DNA from: Arthrobacter sp. S39
GTDB taxonomy: Bacteria; Actinomycetota; Actinomycetes; Actinomycetales; Micrococcaceae
Assembly: GCF_004320525.1 (NCBI RefSeq)
Contig: NZ_SIHX01000006.1
Location: 1-64,000, forward strand
DNA length: 64,000 nucleotides
Direction of reading: 5' to 3'
Below, one piece after another: positions 1 through 8,233 of this stretch. The position numbers and the translations under genes are program-made. Numbering within the stretch: the stretch's first letter is position 1; each line of letters opens with the position of its first letter. The notes under the pieces are model-generated. The model was not told where the DNA came from. It did no database searches and saw only the letters and a list, made by a program, of their open reading frames with translations.

Positions 1-2
1 GC

Positions 3-275
3 TGGGCCGACAAAGGCTGGCTCGAACGCCCCTCCTTCCGGATGTTCGGCGCCCCCTACACCGGCTACCTCTCCCTGCTCTTCCTGGCCAGCGTCCTGGT
101 CATGGTCTTCATCGACTCACCCCTGACTATGCTCGTCACCGCCATCGCCTGCGCCCTCATGGTGTTCGGCTGGTACGCCTGCCGCAAACGGATCCGCGAA
201 ATCGCCGAAACCCGCGACGGCTACACCGGCACAGCCCCCGTCATCGCCAATCCACCGGCCAAGACCTTCAGATAA
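3..275 (+). CDS. C-terminal end of an amino-acid permease (partial, truncated by window start)
   Basis: The reading frame is already open at the first bases and ends at the TAA at 273-275, so only the last 90 residues or so of a longer integral membrane protein are present. Two hydrophobic helices are visible (YLSLLFLASVLVMVFI and MLVTAIACALMVFGWYA), followed by a charged cytoplasmic tail. The lead-in RPSFRMFGAPYT resembles the motif before the last two helices of APC-superfamily permeases of the AnsP/CycA/GabP type. The substrate cannot be told from this fragment. The next gene begins 56 bp downstream on the same strand, so co-transcription is possible. Confidence 0.7.
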   Translation, partial: WADKGWLERPSFRMFGAPYTGYLSLLFLASVLVMVFIDSPLTMLVTAIACALMVFGWYACRKRIREIAETRDGYTGTAPVIANPPAKTFR

Positions 276-331
276 AACACCGCACCATCCACTACCAACG
301 CCAAACCAGTCCAAACAGCCAAAGAAAGCCC

Positions 332-2086
332 ATGACAACGGAAACCGAAGCAACCCTGACCGCATCCCACACCCTGCCCGCCGCCGTCGGGAACCCCGAT
401 CAAGGCTCCCGGCAGGCCCGTCACCCGGACGCTCCCAAGACCGATGTCCTCCCGGCACTGAAGTCAGCGGGGCACGTGATTGTTGATTCGCTGGTGGCCC
501 ACGGCGTGGAGCGCACCTACGTGGTTCCCGGCGAGAGCTTCCTCGATGTGCTGGACGGCCTGCACGCATCGGACATTGAGACCATCGTCTGCCGGCACGA
601 GGGCGGCGCCTCCTACATGGCCGAGGCCGACGGGAAGATGAACCAGCGTCCGGGCATCGCCATGGTGACCCGGGGGCCCGGGGCTGCCAATGCACATGTG
701 GGGCTGCACACCGCGTGGCAGGATTCCACTCCCATGTTGCTGTTCGTCGGCCTGATCCCCTTCGCACACCGGGACCGCGAGGCGTTTCAGGAGTTCGACA
801 TCAAGGCCTGGTTCGATACGGGCGCGAAGCGTGTGATGGTCCTTGACCACCCGGAGCGGGCGTCCGAGATCGTGGCTGAGGCGATGTTTGCGGCCATGAG
901 CGGGCGGCCGGGCCCTGTGGTGGTGGGGCTGCCGGAGGACATCATCCGGCAGCAGATTGACCCGGCGATTCACCCCGTCATTCCGGTGGCGGCCGGCGGC
1001 ATGAGCAGCACCGACGCTGCCGCCCTGACGGCCGCACTGGCAGAGTCACGCAAGCCGCTCTTCGTCACCGGCGGCAACGACTGGACACAGGAAGCAGCGG
1101 ACCAGCTGACGGGATGGCTGGAACGGCACAACATCCCAGCGGCAGCTGAATGGCGGACGCAGGGAACGGTCTCCTTCGATTCCCCCTCCTATGTGGGCCC
1201 GATTGGCTACGGCCGCCCCCGCCCCACCTACGACTTGCTGGAGGAAACGGATCTGCTGGTGTTTGTGGGGACTGTGCCGGGCGATGTGATTACGGACGGA
1301 TTTCTCTGCCGGCAGGACTGGAACAAAAAGAACTTCCTGGTCACAGTGGACCCCTCACTCCGTGGCCGGTCGGGGCCCGTTTCGCGCCAGATCCTGGCCA
1401 AGCCGGAGGCCTTTGTCCGCGACCTTGTGGGCATCGACCTGCCGGTGAAGGAGGAGTGGAAGGCGTGGACGGACCGGATGCGGGGTGAACAGGCGCGGTT
1501 CGCCGCGCTGCCATCTGCCGCGCCGGCTGAGGGGCAGGCAAGGATGGACACCCTGATGGCCAACCTGGTGCCAAGGCTGCCGCAGGACTCAATGGTGACG
1601 TTCGGCGCGGGCGAGCACACGAACTGGGCCCACCGCTATTTCCCCACCCGCCGCTACGCCTCCATGATCAGCGCCCGCAACGGCTCAATGGGCTACTCGG
1701 TCCCGTCGGCCATCGCGGCCTCGCTGGCCGAACCCCGGCGCCGGGTGGTCACCATCGCGGGGGACGGGGAGTTCCTCATGAACGGCCAGGAACTGGCCAC
1801 CGCCGCCCAGTACGGCGCCACGCCGCTGGTGATCGTCATGGACAACCAGGAATACGGCACCATCCGCACCCACCAGGAGCGGCACTACCCCTCACGCGTC
1901 TCCGGAACCCAGCTGAAGAATCCGGACTTCGGCCTGATGGCCCGGGCCTTCGGCGGATTCGGAATCACTGTCACCGAGGACTGTGACGTTCCGGCGGCAC
2001 TGGACGCTGCCCTGGCGGCCATCGATGAGGACGGCGTCTTCGCCCTCGTCCATCTCATCGTGGAACAGCGCGTCAAGGCTTACTGA
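332..2086 (+). CDS. Thiamine-diphosphate-dependent enzyme of the acetolactate synthase-like family
   Basis: This 584-residue protein has the full three-domain layout of ThDP-dependent decarboxylases and carboligases. The N-terminal pyrimidine-binding domain carries the catalytic Glu in CRHEGGASYMAEADGKM (about residues 89-105). A central domain follows at about residues 220-360. The C-terminal pyrophosphate-binding domain has GDGEFLMNGQELATA and the Mg-binding stretch IVMDNQEYGTIR. It is probably cytoplasmic. The first 45 residues are low in complexity and polar, so a later start is possible, but no better internal start with a ribosome site was seen. No small regulatory subunit gene is adjacent, which argues against a housekeeping IlvB role. 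The substrate is unknown. Its last 7 bp overlap the convergent membrane-protein gene. Confidence 0.85.
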   Translation: MTTETEATLTASHTLPAAVGNPDQGSRQARHPDAPKTDVLPALKSAGHVIVDSLVAHGVERTYVVPGESFLDVLDGLHASDIETIVCRHEGGASYMAEADGKMNQRPGIAMVTRGPGAANAHVGLHTAWQDSTPMLLFVGLIPFAHRDREAFQEFDIKAWFDTGAKRVMVLDHPERASEIVAEAMFAAMSGRPGPVVVGLPEDIIRQQIDPAIHPVIPVAAGGMSSTDAAALTAALAESRKPLFVTGGNDWTQEAADQLTGWLERHNIPAAAEWRTQGTVSFDSPSYVGPIGYGRPRPTYDLLEETDLLVFVGTVPGDVITDGFLCRQDWNKKNFLVTVDPSLRGRSGPVSRQILAKPEAFVRDLVGIDLPVKEEWKAWTDRMRGEQARFAALPSAAPAEGQARMDTLMANLVPRLPQDSMVTFGAGEHTNWAHRYFPTRRYASMISARNGSMGYSVPSAIAASLAEPRRRVVTIAGDGEFLMNGQELATAAQYGATPLVIVMDNQEYGTIRTHQERHYPSRVSGTQLKNPDFGLMARAFGGFGITVTEDCDVPAALDAALAAIDEDGVFALVHLIVEQRVKAY

Positions 2087-2865
2087 GCCGAGTAATCCTT
2101 CAAGGGAAGCGGACGACGGCGGGACGTGCCCCCGTCGTCCGCTGCCCTGAGGAGGAAGACGGAGAGCGCGGCGATCCAGAGGAACATCGGCTGGAAGGAG
2201 ACGATGAACAGCGGTATCTGGGTGATGAGCACTGGCCGCAGAATGGTCACGATGCCGGCGATGACACCAAACCAGGCGAGCCACCTGGGCAGGCCGCCTG
2301 CCAGCAGGGAGCTGACGCTGATGGTGACTGCGACGACGCCCAAAGCCACCTGTCCCTGAGCGATTGCGGTAGACCACAGTCCCTGCAGGAGAAGAGCGGC
2401 ATTAACGTCGAGCTGGTAGCCGGGGGTTGAACGCAGCACTACCGCGATCCCGGTCGACATTGTCTCGGACAGCAGCCCCCCGGCGAGAAAGACTGCCGAG
2501 CCGATGGAAACCACCCCGCTTACCCAATCCGAGAGGTCTGACTGGTTGCTGACGCGCCGCAATCCCGCGAAGAATCCGATCCCAAATACGAAGATGAGAT
2601 TCGACAGGGCGAAGAAGACCACCATGTGATCGACGTTCGCTCCGTCCTGCAGGTACACAGCGATTTTCCCGCCTGCGTCCGCGTCCCAGTAGCTCGGTAT
2701 TCTTTGCACCGCCTGCGACAGGGGGCCATTCACCAGGATGGCGACGACCATCCCGATCCCGCACCAACCGGTCATGCGCCGCGCTCTGCTTTCGAGGAAA
2801 CGGCGTTTGTGGGCGGTCGCAGGCATCCTTGGGGCGCCCTTCATTTCTGGTGAGTTCGACATCAT
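2080..2865 (-). CDS. Multi-pass membrane protein of unknown function (possibly DUF4386-like)
   Basis: A 261-residue protein with about six hydrophobic segments (for example MTGWCGIGMVVAILV, MVVFFALSNLIFVFGIGFF and LVTILRP-type C-terminal helices) and a positively charged N terminus. I do not recognise the family with certainty; the layout recalls DUF4386 proteins. The start is the ATG at 2865, chosen over the ATG at 2871 because GAGG then lies six bases upstream. It is divergent from the TetR gene, and the gap holds three near-direct repeats, so control by that TetR is likely. TetR regulators beside a divergent membrane protein often control it. Confidence 0.65.
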   Translation of the reverse strand: MMSNSPEMKGAPRMPATAHKRRFLESRARRMTGWCGIGMVVAILVNGPLSQAVQRIPSYWDADAGGKIAVYLQDGANVDHMVVFFALSNLIFVFGIGFFAGLRRVSNQSDLSDWVSGVVSIGSAVFLAGGLLSETMSTGIAVVLRSTPGYQLDVNAALLLQGLWSTAIAQGQVALGVVAVTISVSSLLAGGLPRWLAWFGVIAGIVTILRPVLITQIPLFIVSFQPMFLWIAALSVFLLRAADDGGTSRRRPLPLKDYSAQ

Positions 2866-2880
2866 CCGCATCCTCGCGTT

Positions 2881-2941
2881 AGTTGTACTCTAATGAACCA
2901 AGTTATACTCCATTGAGTGCGGCTTGACTATACTGAAATGA
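2881..2941. promoter_or_regulatory. Three near-direct repeats, candidate TetR operators
   Basis: Between the membrane-protein and TetR genes there are three related 16-mers: AGTTGTACTCTAATGA (2881-2896), AGTTATACTCCATTGA (2901-2916) and GACTATACTGAAATGA (2926-2941). The first two are offset by 20 bp, about two helical turns. The third runs into the TetR start codons, as expected for autoregulation. The conserved core is TANACT followed by ATGA or TTGA. Confidence 0.5.
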
Positions 2942-3564
2942 TGATGCCTTCCCGCCCCCTGACGCACCGGCAGCGCCAAGCCCAGGAAACCAAGGACCGC
3001 GTCATTGCCGCCGCACGGGCGTTGATGGCGGCCAATGGATGGACAGCCACCACCATTGACTCAATTGCCGCGGAGGCAGGGGTCGCCCCCCAAACCATCT
3101 ATGCGGCGTTTGGGAACAAACGTGCCCTGCTCGAAGGCATGCGCCAGGCCATGATGCGGGACTCGAAAATTCCGGAACTGATGGCGCAGGCCACCGCAGA
3201 ACCCGATGCCTCTCGCCGCCTTGGCCTGTGGGCGCAACTGGTGCGCCGGCAGATGGAGACGAGTTACGACGTCATATCCATCCACCGCCAGGCGGCGGCG
3301 GCAGATCCGAACGTCGCCGCCGACTACCGCAAGGTGCTGGACAACCGGGCCCGAACCTTAGCCGGGTTTATCCACGACCTGCGTACCGATCTCGCCCCCG
3401 GGGTGGACGAATCAACCGCAAGCGACCTCCTGTGGTGTTTCTCGAATGAGGAAATCTACCGGGAGCTCGTCGAGGAACGCGGCTGGTCGGCGGACCGCTA
3501 TGAGCGGTGGCTTGGGGCAACCCTCGTGGCCCAGCTGATCACCGCACCAACAGGGCCGGTCTGA
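2938..3564 (+). CDS. TetR/AcrR family transcriptional regulator
   Basis: About 208 residues. The N-terminal helix-turn-helix reads TIDSIAAEAGVAPQTIYAAF followed by GNKRALL, the classic TetR DNA-binding domain. The C-terminal ligand domain is not recognisable to a subfamily. The frame also opens at a GTG at 2917, but ATG codons at 2938, 2941 and 2944 are better placed. None has a strong ribosome site, so a leaderless or weakly translated message is possible. It is divergent from the membrane-protein gene and overlaps the third of three candidate operator repeats. It probably represses itself and the neighbour. Confidence 0.85.
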   Translation: MMMPSRPLTHRQRQAQETKDRVIAAARALMAANGWTATTIDSIAAEAGVAPQTIYAAFGNKRALLEGMRQAMMRDSKIPELMAQATAEPDASRRLGLWAQLVRRQMETSYDVISIHRQAAAADPNVAADYRKVLDNRARTLAGFIHDLRTDLAPGVDESTASDLLWCFSNEEIYRELVEERGWSADRYERWLGATLVAQLITAPTGPV

Positions 3565-3593
3565 CCGGTCGGGGAGACGCCCAAAAATATCCC

Positions 3594-3654
3594 TTGACGG
3601 ACTCGCGGGGGCCGCGCTATGTTTACGTAAACTCATCTATGTTCACGTAAACAT
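3594..3654 (+). promoter_or_regulatory. Galactanase promoter with two LacI-type operators
   Basis: A sigma-70-like promoter, TTGACG (3594-3599), 18 bp, TATGTT (3618-3623), precedes the secreted galactanase. The -10 overlaps the first operator ATGTTTACGTAAAC (3619-3632); a second operator, ATGTTCACGTAAACAT, lies at 3639-3654. The two dyads are 20 bp apart centre to centre. The same sequence occurs in pairs at 8048-8090 and 12586-12635, next to the LacI gene itself. Confidence 0.75.
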
Positions 3655-3674
3655 GAACGGATTGGATTTAGACA

Positions 3675-6600
3675 ATGTTGTCGACCTCGAACGCATCGTC
3701 GCGTTTACGCATCGCAGCGGCAATCGCCGCATCAACCCTCGCCCTGGCCGGTCTCCCGCTGTTACCGTCCACCGCCTCAGCTGCGGAGCCCGACGTCGTC
3801 CTGACGCCCAACCCGGCCCAGGCCGGACCGGCATTCAAAGGATGGGGCACCAGCCTCGTCTGGATGGCCAACGCCACCGGTCAATACCCGGAAGCCATTC
3901 GCAGCGACCTGATAGACAAGGTCTTCGGCGACGACGGCCTGAACCTGAATATTGCCCGCTACAACATCGGTGGTGGCAACGCCGGTGACATTCCCGATTA
4001 CCTCCGTCCCGGAGGCGCAGTTCCCGGCTGGTGGAATCCGGCAGCCGGGCTGTCGGACCAGGCCGGACCCATCACAGCGAACTACGCTGACCGGGACCGC
4101 TTCCTCGCGGCGTGGAGCGGCCAGAACGCTTCCGACTACAACCTTGAAGCCGATGCCTCGCAGCGGGCCTGGATCGCAGCCATCAAGGACAAGGTGACCA
4201 CGTGGGAGGCGTTCAGTAACTCGCCGCCTTACTTCATGACCGAAAGCGGCTACGTCAGCGGCGGGCTCGACCCCAACGCAGACCAGATCAAACCCGACGC
4301 GATCGGCAAGTTCGTCAACTACCTCAAGACCGCCGCCCAGCACGTGGAGCAGTCGAGCGGCATCAGCTTCGACACCATCAACCCGCTCAACGAGCCCAAC
4401 ACCAACTACTGGAAGACAACCATCGGCGGCGATGGCCTGCCGAACGGCGGCGGACAGGAAGGCGCCCACGCCGGCCCTGCCCTGCAGTCGCAGGTGCTGA
4501 CCGCCATGGCTGCCGAGCTCGCAGAGCAGGGGACCACCACTGAAGCAAAAGTGTCCGGACCGGATGAGACGTCCCCCAGCCGGTTCGTCGAGGACTGGAA
4601 CGGCTGGACCCCGGAAACAAAGCAGGCCGTGAGCCAGCTCAACGTCCACACGTACTCCACCGGGGACCGGATGAGGGTCCGCGATATCGCCAAGTCTGCA
4701 GGCAAGCCGTTGTCGATGAGCGAAGTTGAAGGCAACTGGGGAGGTGACTCCTGGAACCCCAACAGCATCGACAACGGCCTGGGCATGGCGACGCGCATCA
4801 CCGACGACCTGCGCGAGCTCGACCCCGAATCCTGGGTGCTGTGGCAGCCGGTTGAAGACCTGTACAACATGGAACTGGGCGAGAAGAAGAACTGGGGATC
4901 GGTCTTCATCGACTTCGACTGCAATGCCGACGGCGACTCCGCCCGGCGCATCGCTGACGGTGCAGCGGATCCCTCGTGCCGCAGCGGGGTGAACTCGAAG
5001 TACAACACCATCCGCAACTTCACCCACTACATCGAACCCGGCGACCGGATCATCCCCACCAGCGACGGCAAAACCACGTCTGCCGTGAAAAATGATGGTT
5101 CTGGCGCGGTCATGGTGCACACCAACGATTCCGACCAGGCCAGGACCGTGAAACTGGACCTGTCCAGGTTCGCCACGATCGGTGCCGGTGCCACCGTTAC
5201 CCCGGTGGTCACCACTGAGTCACCCGCGGGCAGCCCCACCGCCAACGCGCTGGTGAGCGGCACCGCCGTCGCCATCGACGCAGGAACGCGTTCGGCAACC
5301 CTGACGGTGCCCGCCAAGTCCGTGACCACCTTCGTCGTGAACGGGGCATCCGGTGTCGCGGCCGATGCGCCGGCCGTACAGGTCGGACAGTCCTACAGCT
5401 TCGTCGGAGTCCAGAGCGGCCGCGCCGTGACAGCCTCCAGCGGCCCCGCAACGGTCCTTGGCGATTCCGTCGCCGCACCCACTCAGGTGTGGACCGCCAC
5501 CCGCATCGCTGACGAAGACGGCACCACCCGGGACCGCTTTGTCCTCAGGCTCGCCGATGGCCGCGCTTTGGCCGCCGATGCCAGCGGAACCGTCCTGCGC
5601 ACCCTCACTGACCAGGAAGCCAGCGCGGACAGCTCGGCCCAGTGGCTCTTCAACACCACGGACGGAACATCGTTCAGCCTCCTCAATGCCGCACGCGAAC
5701 AGGTCCTGGATGTTGCAAACCAGGCCACAGCTGCCGGCTCCTGGATTGGTCTGTGGACCTCGAACGGCGGCGCCAACCAGGCGTTCACCTTGCGCACTGC
5801 GAGTGAAGGCACCGGCTACACGAGCTTCCGGCCCGGCCAGGAATGGCGGGACAACAACGGCAACCTTATCCAGGCCCACGGCGGCCAGGTTGTCACTTCC
5901 AAGGACTCCGAAGGCCGGACCATCTACTACCTGTACGGGGAAGACCGCACCAACGGCTACCACTCCTCGCCAGGTGTGCACGCCTACAGCTCCTACGATC
6001 TCTACAACTGGAAGGATGAAGGAGTAGCCCTCAAGGCCATGTCCTCCCCGGACCAGTTCAGCAACGATCCGTACTTCCAGAACCTGTACTCGGGCTACAC
6101 CACCGAGCAGAAGAATGCCGTCTACCGCGACCTCGGAACCGTTCCCGTGAATGGTGAAACCCCGCCCATCCTTGAACGGCCCAAGGTCATCTACAACGCG
6201 GCAACCAACAAGTGGGTCATGTGGGTCCACGCCGATGGTCCCTCGGAGTGGTCCACCGCGCAGTACGCCAAGGCCAATGCCGGTGTCGCAGTGTCCGATT
6301 CACCGTTCGGTCCGTTCCGGTACATCGACAGCTACCGTCTTCACAAGGCAGCTGCCGGCGATCCCACCAACCTCGCCCCGAACAACCCCGGCATGGCCAG
6401 GGACATGAACCTCTTCGTAGATGACGACGGCACCGGCTACATCATCTACTCCAGCGAAGAGAACAAGACCATGTTCATCTCGAAACTCAACGCTGACTAC
6501 ACCTACCTGTCCGCCTCGCCGGATACAGCCGTGGAGGGCATCGACTTCCGGCGTGCGTTCGTCAACGTATCCCGCGAATCACCGGCCATCTTCAAATACC

Positions 6601-7979
6601 AGGGCCGCTACTTCATCATCACCTCGGGAACAACCGGCTGGTCGCCGAATCCGTCAGAGTACGGCACGTCAACCAGCATCCTGGGCCAGTGGACACAGAT
6701 GCCGAACCCGTTCAGCAGCGACGTCGCCTGGAACTCCAATAACTCGCAGCCATCCTCTGTCATCCCGGTCGACGCAGCGAACGGCAAGTTCATCTACATG
6801 GGTGACCGCTGGAACGGCGGATCGGACCAGGCCCTGGCAACCGCGCCAATGGTCTGGCTGCCCATCCAGATGGGCGAGGGCGGAAAGACCATCAGCGTCC
6901 TGTCACCCTCTGAATGGCGCCTCGAGGACCTCGATGGCAACTCTGCGTGGAACGTCACTGGAGTTCCGTCCAGCCTTGCTGTCGGTGCGGCCTTCAACGT
7001 CAACTCCGTGACGGTCACGCAGAACGGCCAAAGCTCGTCGCAGCCCGTGACCTGGCAGGTTACCGGCAGCGCCAGCACCGTGGGCATCATTACCGCCACC
7101 GGCACGCTCCCAGGTTTCGGTAACCGAACGTTCACCCGGACCATCCCGGTGGTTCCGGAGGGGATCCGCTACGCGGTGAACGCCGGCGGGCAGCAAACGT
7201 CCGACTGGGCAGCGCTGATGAATGCCGCGGAGCAGCAGGAAGGTTCCGTCCTGAACAGCGCCGCTGACCAGCCGTACGGGGCAGACCCGGCGACTGGAAA
7301 ATCGTGGGGCTACGAGAGCGAAGGCAGCGGAGTCACAGGCACCGTTGACGGCAACATCTTCACGACGCTCCGGTACGCGGCCAGTGGGCGGGACCTGACG
7401 TACCGCTTCGGCGACCTCGCCCCCGGGACGTACACGGTCTACGCCGGCTACTACGATCCCTGGGCTCAATGGGACGACCGCGGAGCCAAGGTGACGGTCA
7501 ATGGTGCGGTGGTCGAAGCCGACCACGACTACAGCGGCGAGTACCAGTCCGCCGCCTACCAGAACGTCACTGTGGGCACTGACGGGAAGCTGGCCTTTGC
7601 GCTCAGCCCCACCAGGGGACCGGACGTGCAGCTCAGCTGGCTGATTATTGCCAATCCGGTTCCGGCCACCACGACGCCGCCGACGCCAACCCTGAACGTC
7701 ACCGCGGTGGCCAGCACCAAGTGCGTTTCCGGCAAGGCTGTGGTGAACGTCCAGGCGACGAACAATGAGGCTTCTTCGGTCCAGATGAAGTTCACCTCGG
7801 CGTTCGGGACCAAGTCCTTCTCCGCCGTCAAGCCTGGCAAGAACGCCGTTCACGCCTTCTCCACCCGTGCTGTCTCCATCCAGGCCGGTGTGGTGTCCGT
7901 CCAGGCGACGGGTACGGTCAATGGCCAGCCTGTCACAGTAACGAAGGACGCCGCGTACAGCGCAGCGACCTGCAGCTGA
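3675..7979 (+). CDS. Secreted bifunctional galactanase: GH30 (subfamily 5-like) fused to GH43 (subfamily 24-like)
   Basis: A 1434-residue exported enzyme. Residues 1-36 form a Sec signal peptide with cleavage likely after TASA. Residues 40 to about 480 are a GH30 barrel with KGWGTSLVW, the acid/base Glu240 in NPLNEPNTNYW and the probable nucleophile Glu350 in SMSEVEGNW, which fits endo-beta-1,6-galactanases. A beta-domain and a ricin/RICIN-like region (about 565-710) lead to a GH43 propeller (about 715-1070) with Glu834, Asp910, the acid Glu968 (RESPAIFK) and Gln1025 in NNSQPSS. A Gln there is characteristic of GH43_24 exo-beta-1,3-galactanases. An Ig-like domain (about 1072-1160), a galactose-binding/malectin-like module (about 1160-1325) and a C-terminal beta-domain follow. 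There is no LPXTG anchor. The predicted substrate is the beta-1,3/beta-1,6 galactan backbone of arabinogalactan proteins. Subfamily calls are from motif memory. Confidence 0.85.
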   Translation: MLSTSNASSRLRIAAAIAASTLALAGLPLLPSTASAAEPDVVLTPNPAQAGPAFKGWGTSLVWMANATGQYPEAIRSDLIDKVFGDDGLNLNIARYNIGGGNAGDIPDYLRPGGAVPGWWNPAAGLSDQAGPITANYADRDRFLAAWSGQNASDYNLEADASQRAWIAAIKDKVTTWEAFSNSPPYFMTESGYVSGGLDPNADQIKPDAIGKFVNYLKTAAQHVEQSSGISFDTINPLNEPNTNYWKTTIGGDGLPNGGGQEGAHAGPALQSQVLTAMAAELAEQGTTTEAKVSGPDETSPSRFVEDWNGWTPETKQAVSQLNVHTYSTGDRMRVRDIAKSAGKPLSMSEVEGNWGGDSWNPNSIDNGLGMATRITDDLRELDPESWVLWQPVEDLYNMELGEKKNWGSVFIDFDCNADGDSARRIADGAADPSCRSGVNSKYNTIRNFTHYIEPGDRIIPTSDGKTTSAVKNDGSGAVMVHTNDSDQARTVKLDLSRFATIGAGATVTPVVTTESPAGSPTANALVSGTAVAIDAGTRSATLTVPAKSVTTFVVNGASGVAADAPAVQVGQSYSFVGVQSGRAVTASSGPATVLGDSVAAPTQVWTATRIADEDGTTRDRFVLRLADGRALAADASGTVLRTLTDQEASADSSAQWLFNTTDGTSFSLLNAAREQVLDVANQATAAGSWIGLWTSNGGANQAFTLRTASEGTGYTSFRPGQEWRDNNGNLIQAHGGQVVTSKDSEGRTIYYLYGEDRTNGYHSSPGVHAYSSYDLYNWKDEGVALKAMSSPDQFSNDPYFQNLYSGYTTEQKNAVYRDLGTVPVNGETPPILERPKVIYNAATNKWVMWVHADGPSEWSTAQYAKANAGVAVSDSPFGPFRYIDSYRLHKAAAGDPTNLAPNNPGMARDMNLFVDDDGTGYIIYSSEENKTMFISKLNADYTYLSASPDTAVEGIDFRRAFVNVSRESPAIFKYQGRYFIITSGTTGWSPNPSEYGTSTSILGQWTQMPNPFSSDVAWNSNNSQPSSVIPVDAANGKFIYMGDRWNGGSDQALATAPMVWLPIQMGEGGKTISVLSPSEWRLEDLDGNSAWNVTGVPSSLAVGAAFNVNSVTVTQNGQSSSQPVTWQVTGSASTVGIITATGTLPGFGNRTFTRTIPVVPEGIRYAVNAGGQQTSDWAALMNAAEQQEGSVLNSAADQPYGADPATGKSWGYESEGSGVTGTVDGNIFTTLRYAASGRDLTYRFGDLAPGTYTVYAGYYDPWAQWDDRGAKVTVNGAVVEADHDYSGEYQSAAYQNVTVGTDGKLAFALSPTRGPDVQLSWLIIANPVPATTTPPTPTLNVTAVASTKCVSGKAVVNVQATNNEASSVQMKFTSAFGTKSFSAVKPGKNAVHAFSTRAVSIQAGVVSVQATGTVNGQPVTVTKDAAYSAATCS

Positions 7980-7986
7980 CTCGTAG

Positions 7987-8020
7987 GCCAAGTGGCCCGT
8001 CACCCGGCGTGCCACTTGGC
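7987..8020 (+). terminator. Hairpin after the galactanase gene
   Basis: GCCAAGTGGC (7987-7996) pairs perfectly with GCCACTTGGC (8011-8020) across a 14-nt loop, just downstream of the galactanase stop. No U-tract follows, so it may act as an RNA-stabilising or partial terminator hairpin. Confidence 0.55.
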
Positions 8021-8047
8021 TTGGCAGATTCCCTTGCCAACCACACC

Positions 8048-8090
8048 ATGTTTACGTAAACTTCCTACATGATGATGTTTACGTGAACAT
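8048..8090. promoter_or_regulatory. Second pair of LacI-type operators
   Basis: ATGTTTACGTAAAC (8048-8061) and ATGTTTACGTGAACAT (8075-8090) lie upstream of the first sugar-binding-protein gene. The dyad centres are 27 bp apart. They match the operators at the galactanase and at the lacI promoter region, tying this importer to the same regulon. About 140 bp separate them from the start codon; apart from weak AT-rich promoter-like sequence I see nothing else in that leader. Confidence 0.75.
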
Positions 8091-8233
8091 GACAAAATTA
8101 CGGAAGCATCATACTTAACGAAAACCGCACCATTCCGCGTCTCGCAGGCGCAAACTATAGCTACTGAGTCCCCAGAAATACACGATGCAGGGTGCGCGAT
8201 GAGGCGCACAGAATCACCTCCAAAGGAGTAGTC

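Noticed and set aside
3777..5120. Long minus-strand open frame (447 codons) opposite the galactanase
   Set aside because: It is a product of high-GC codon bias opposite a clear secreted glycosidase; it has no recognisable motif or ribosome site.
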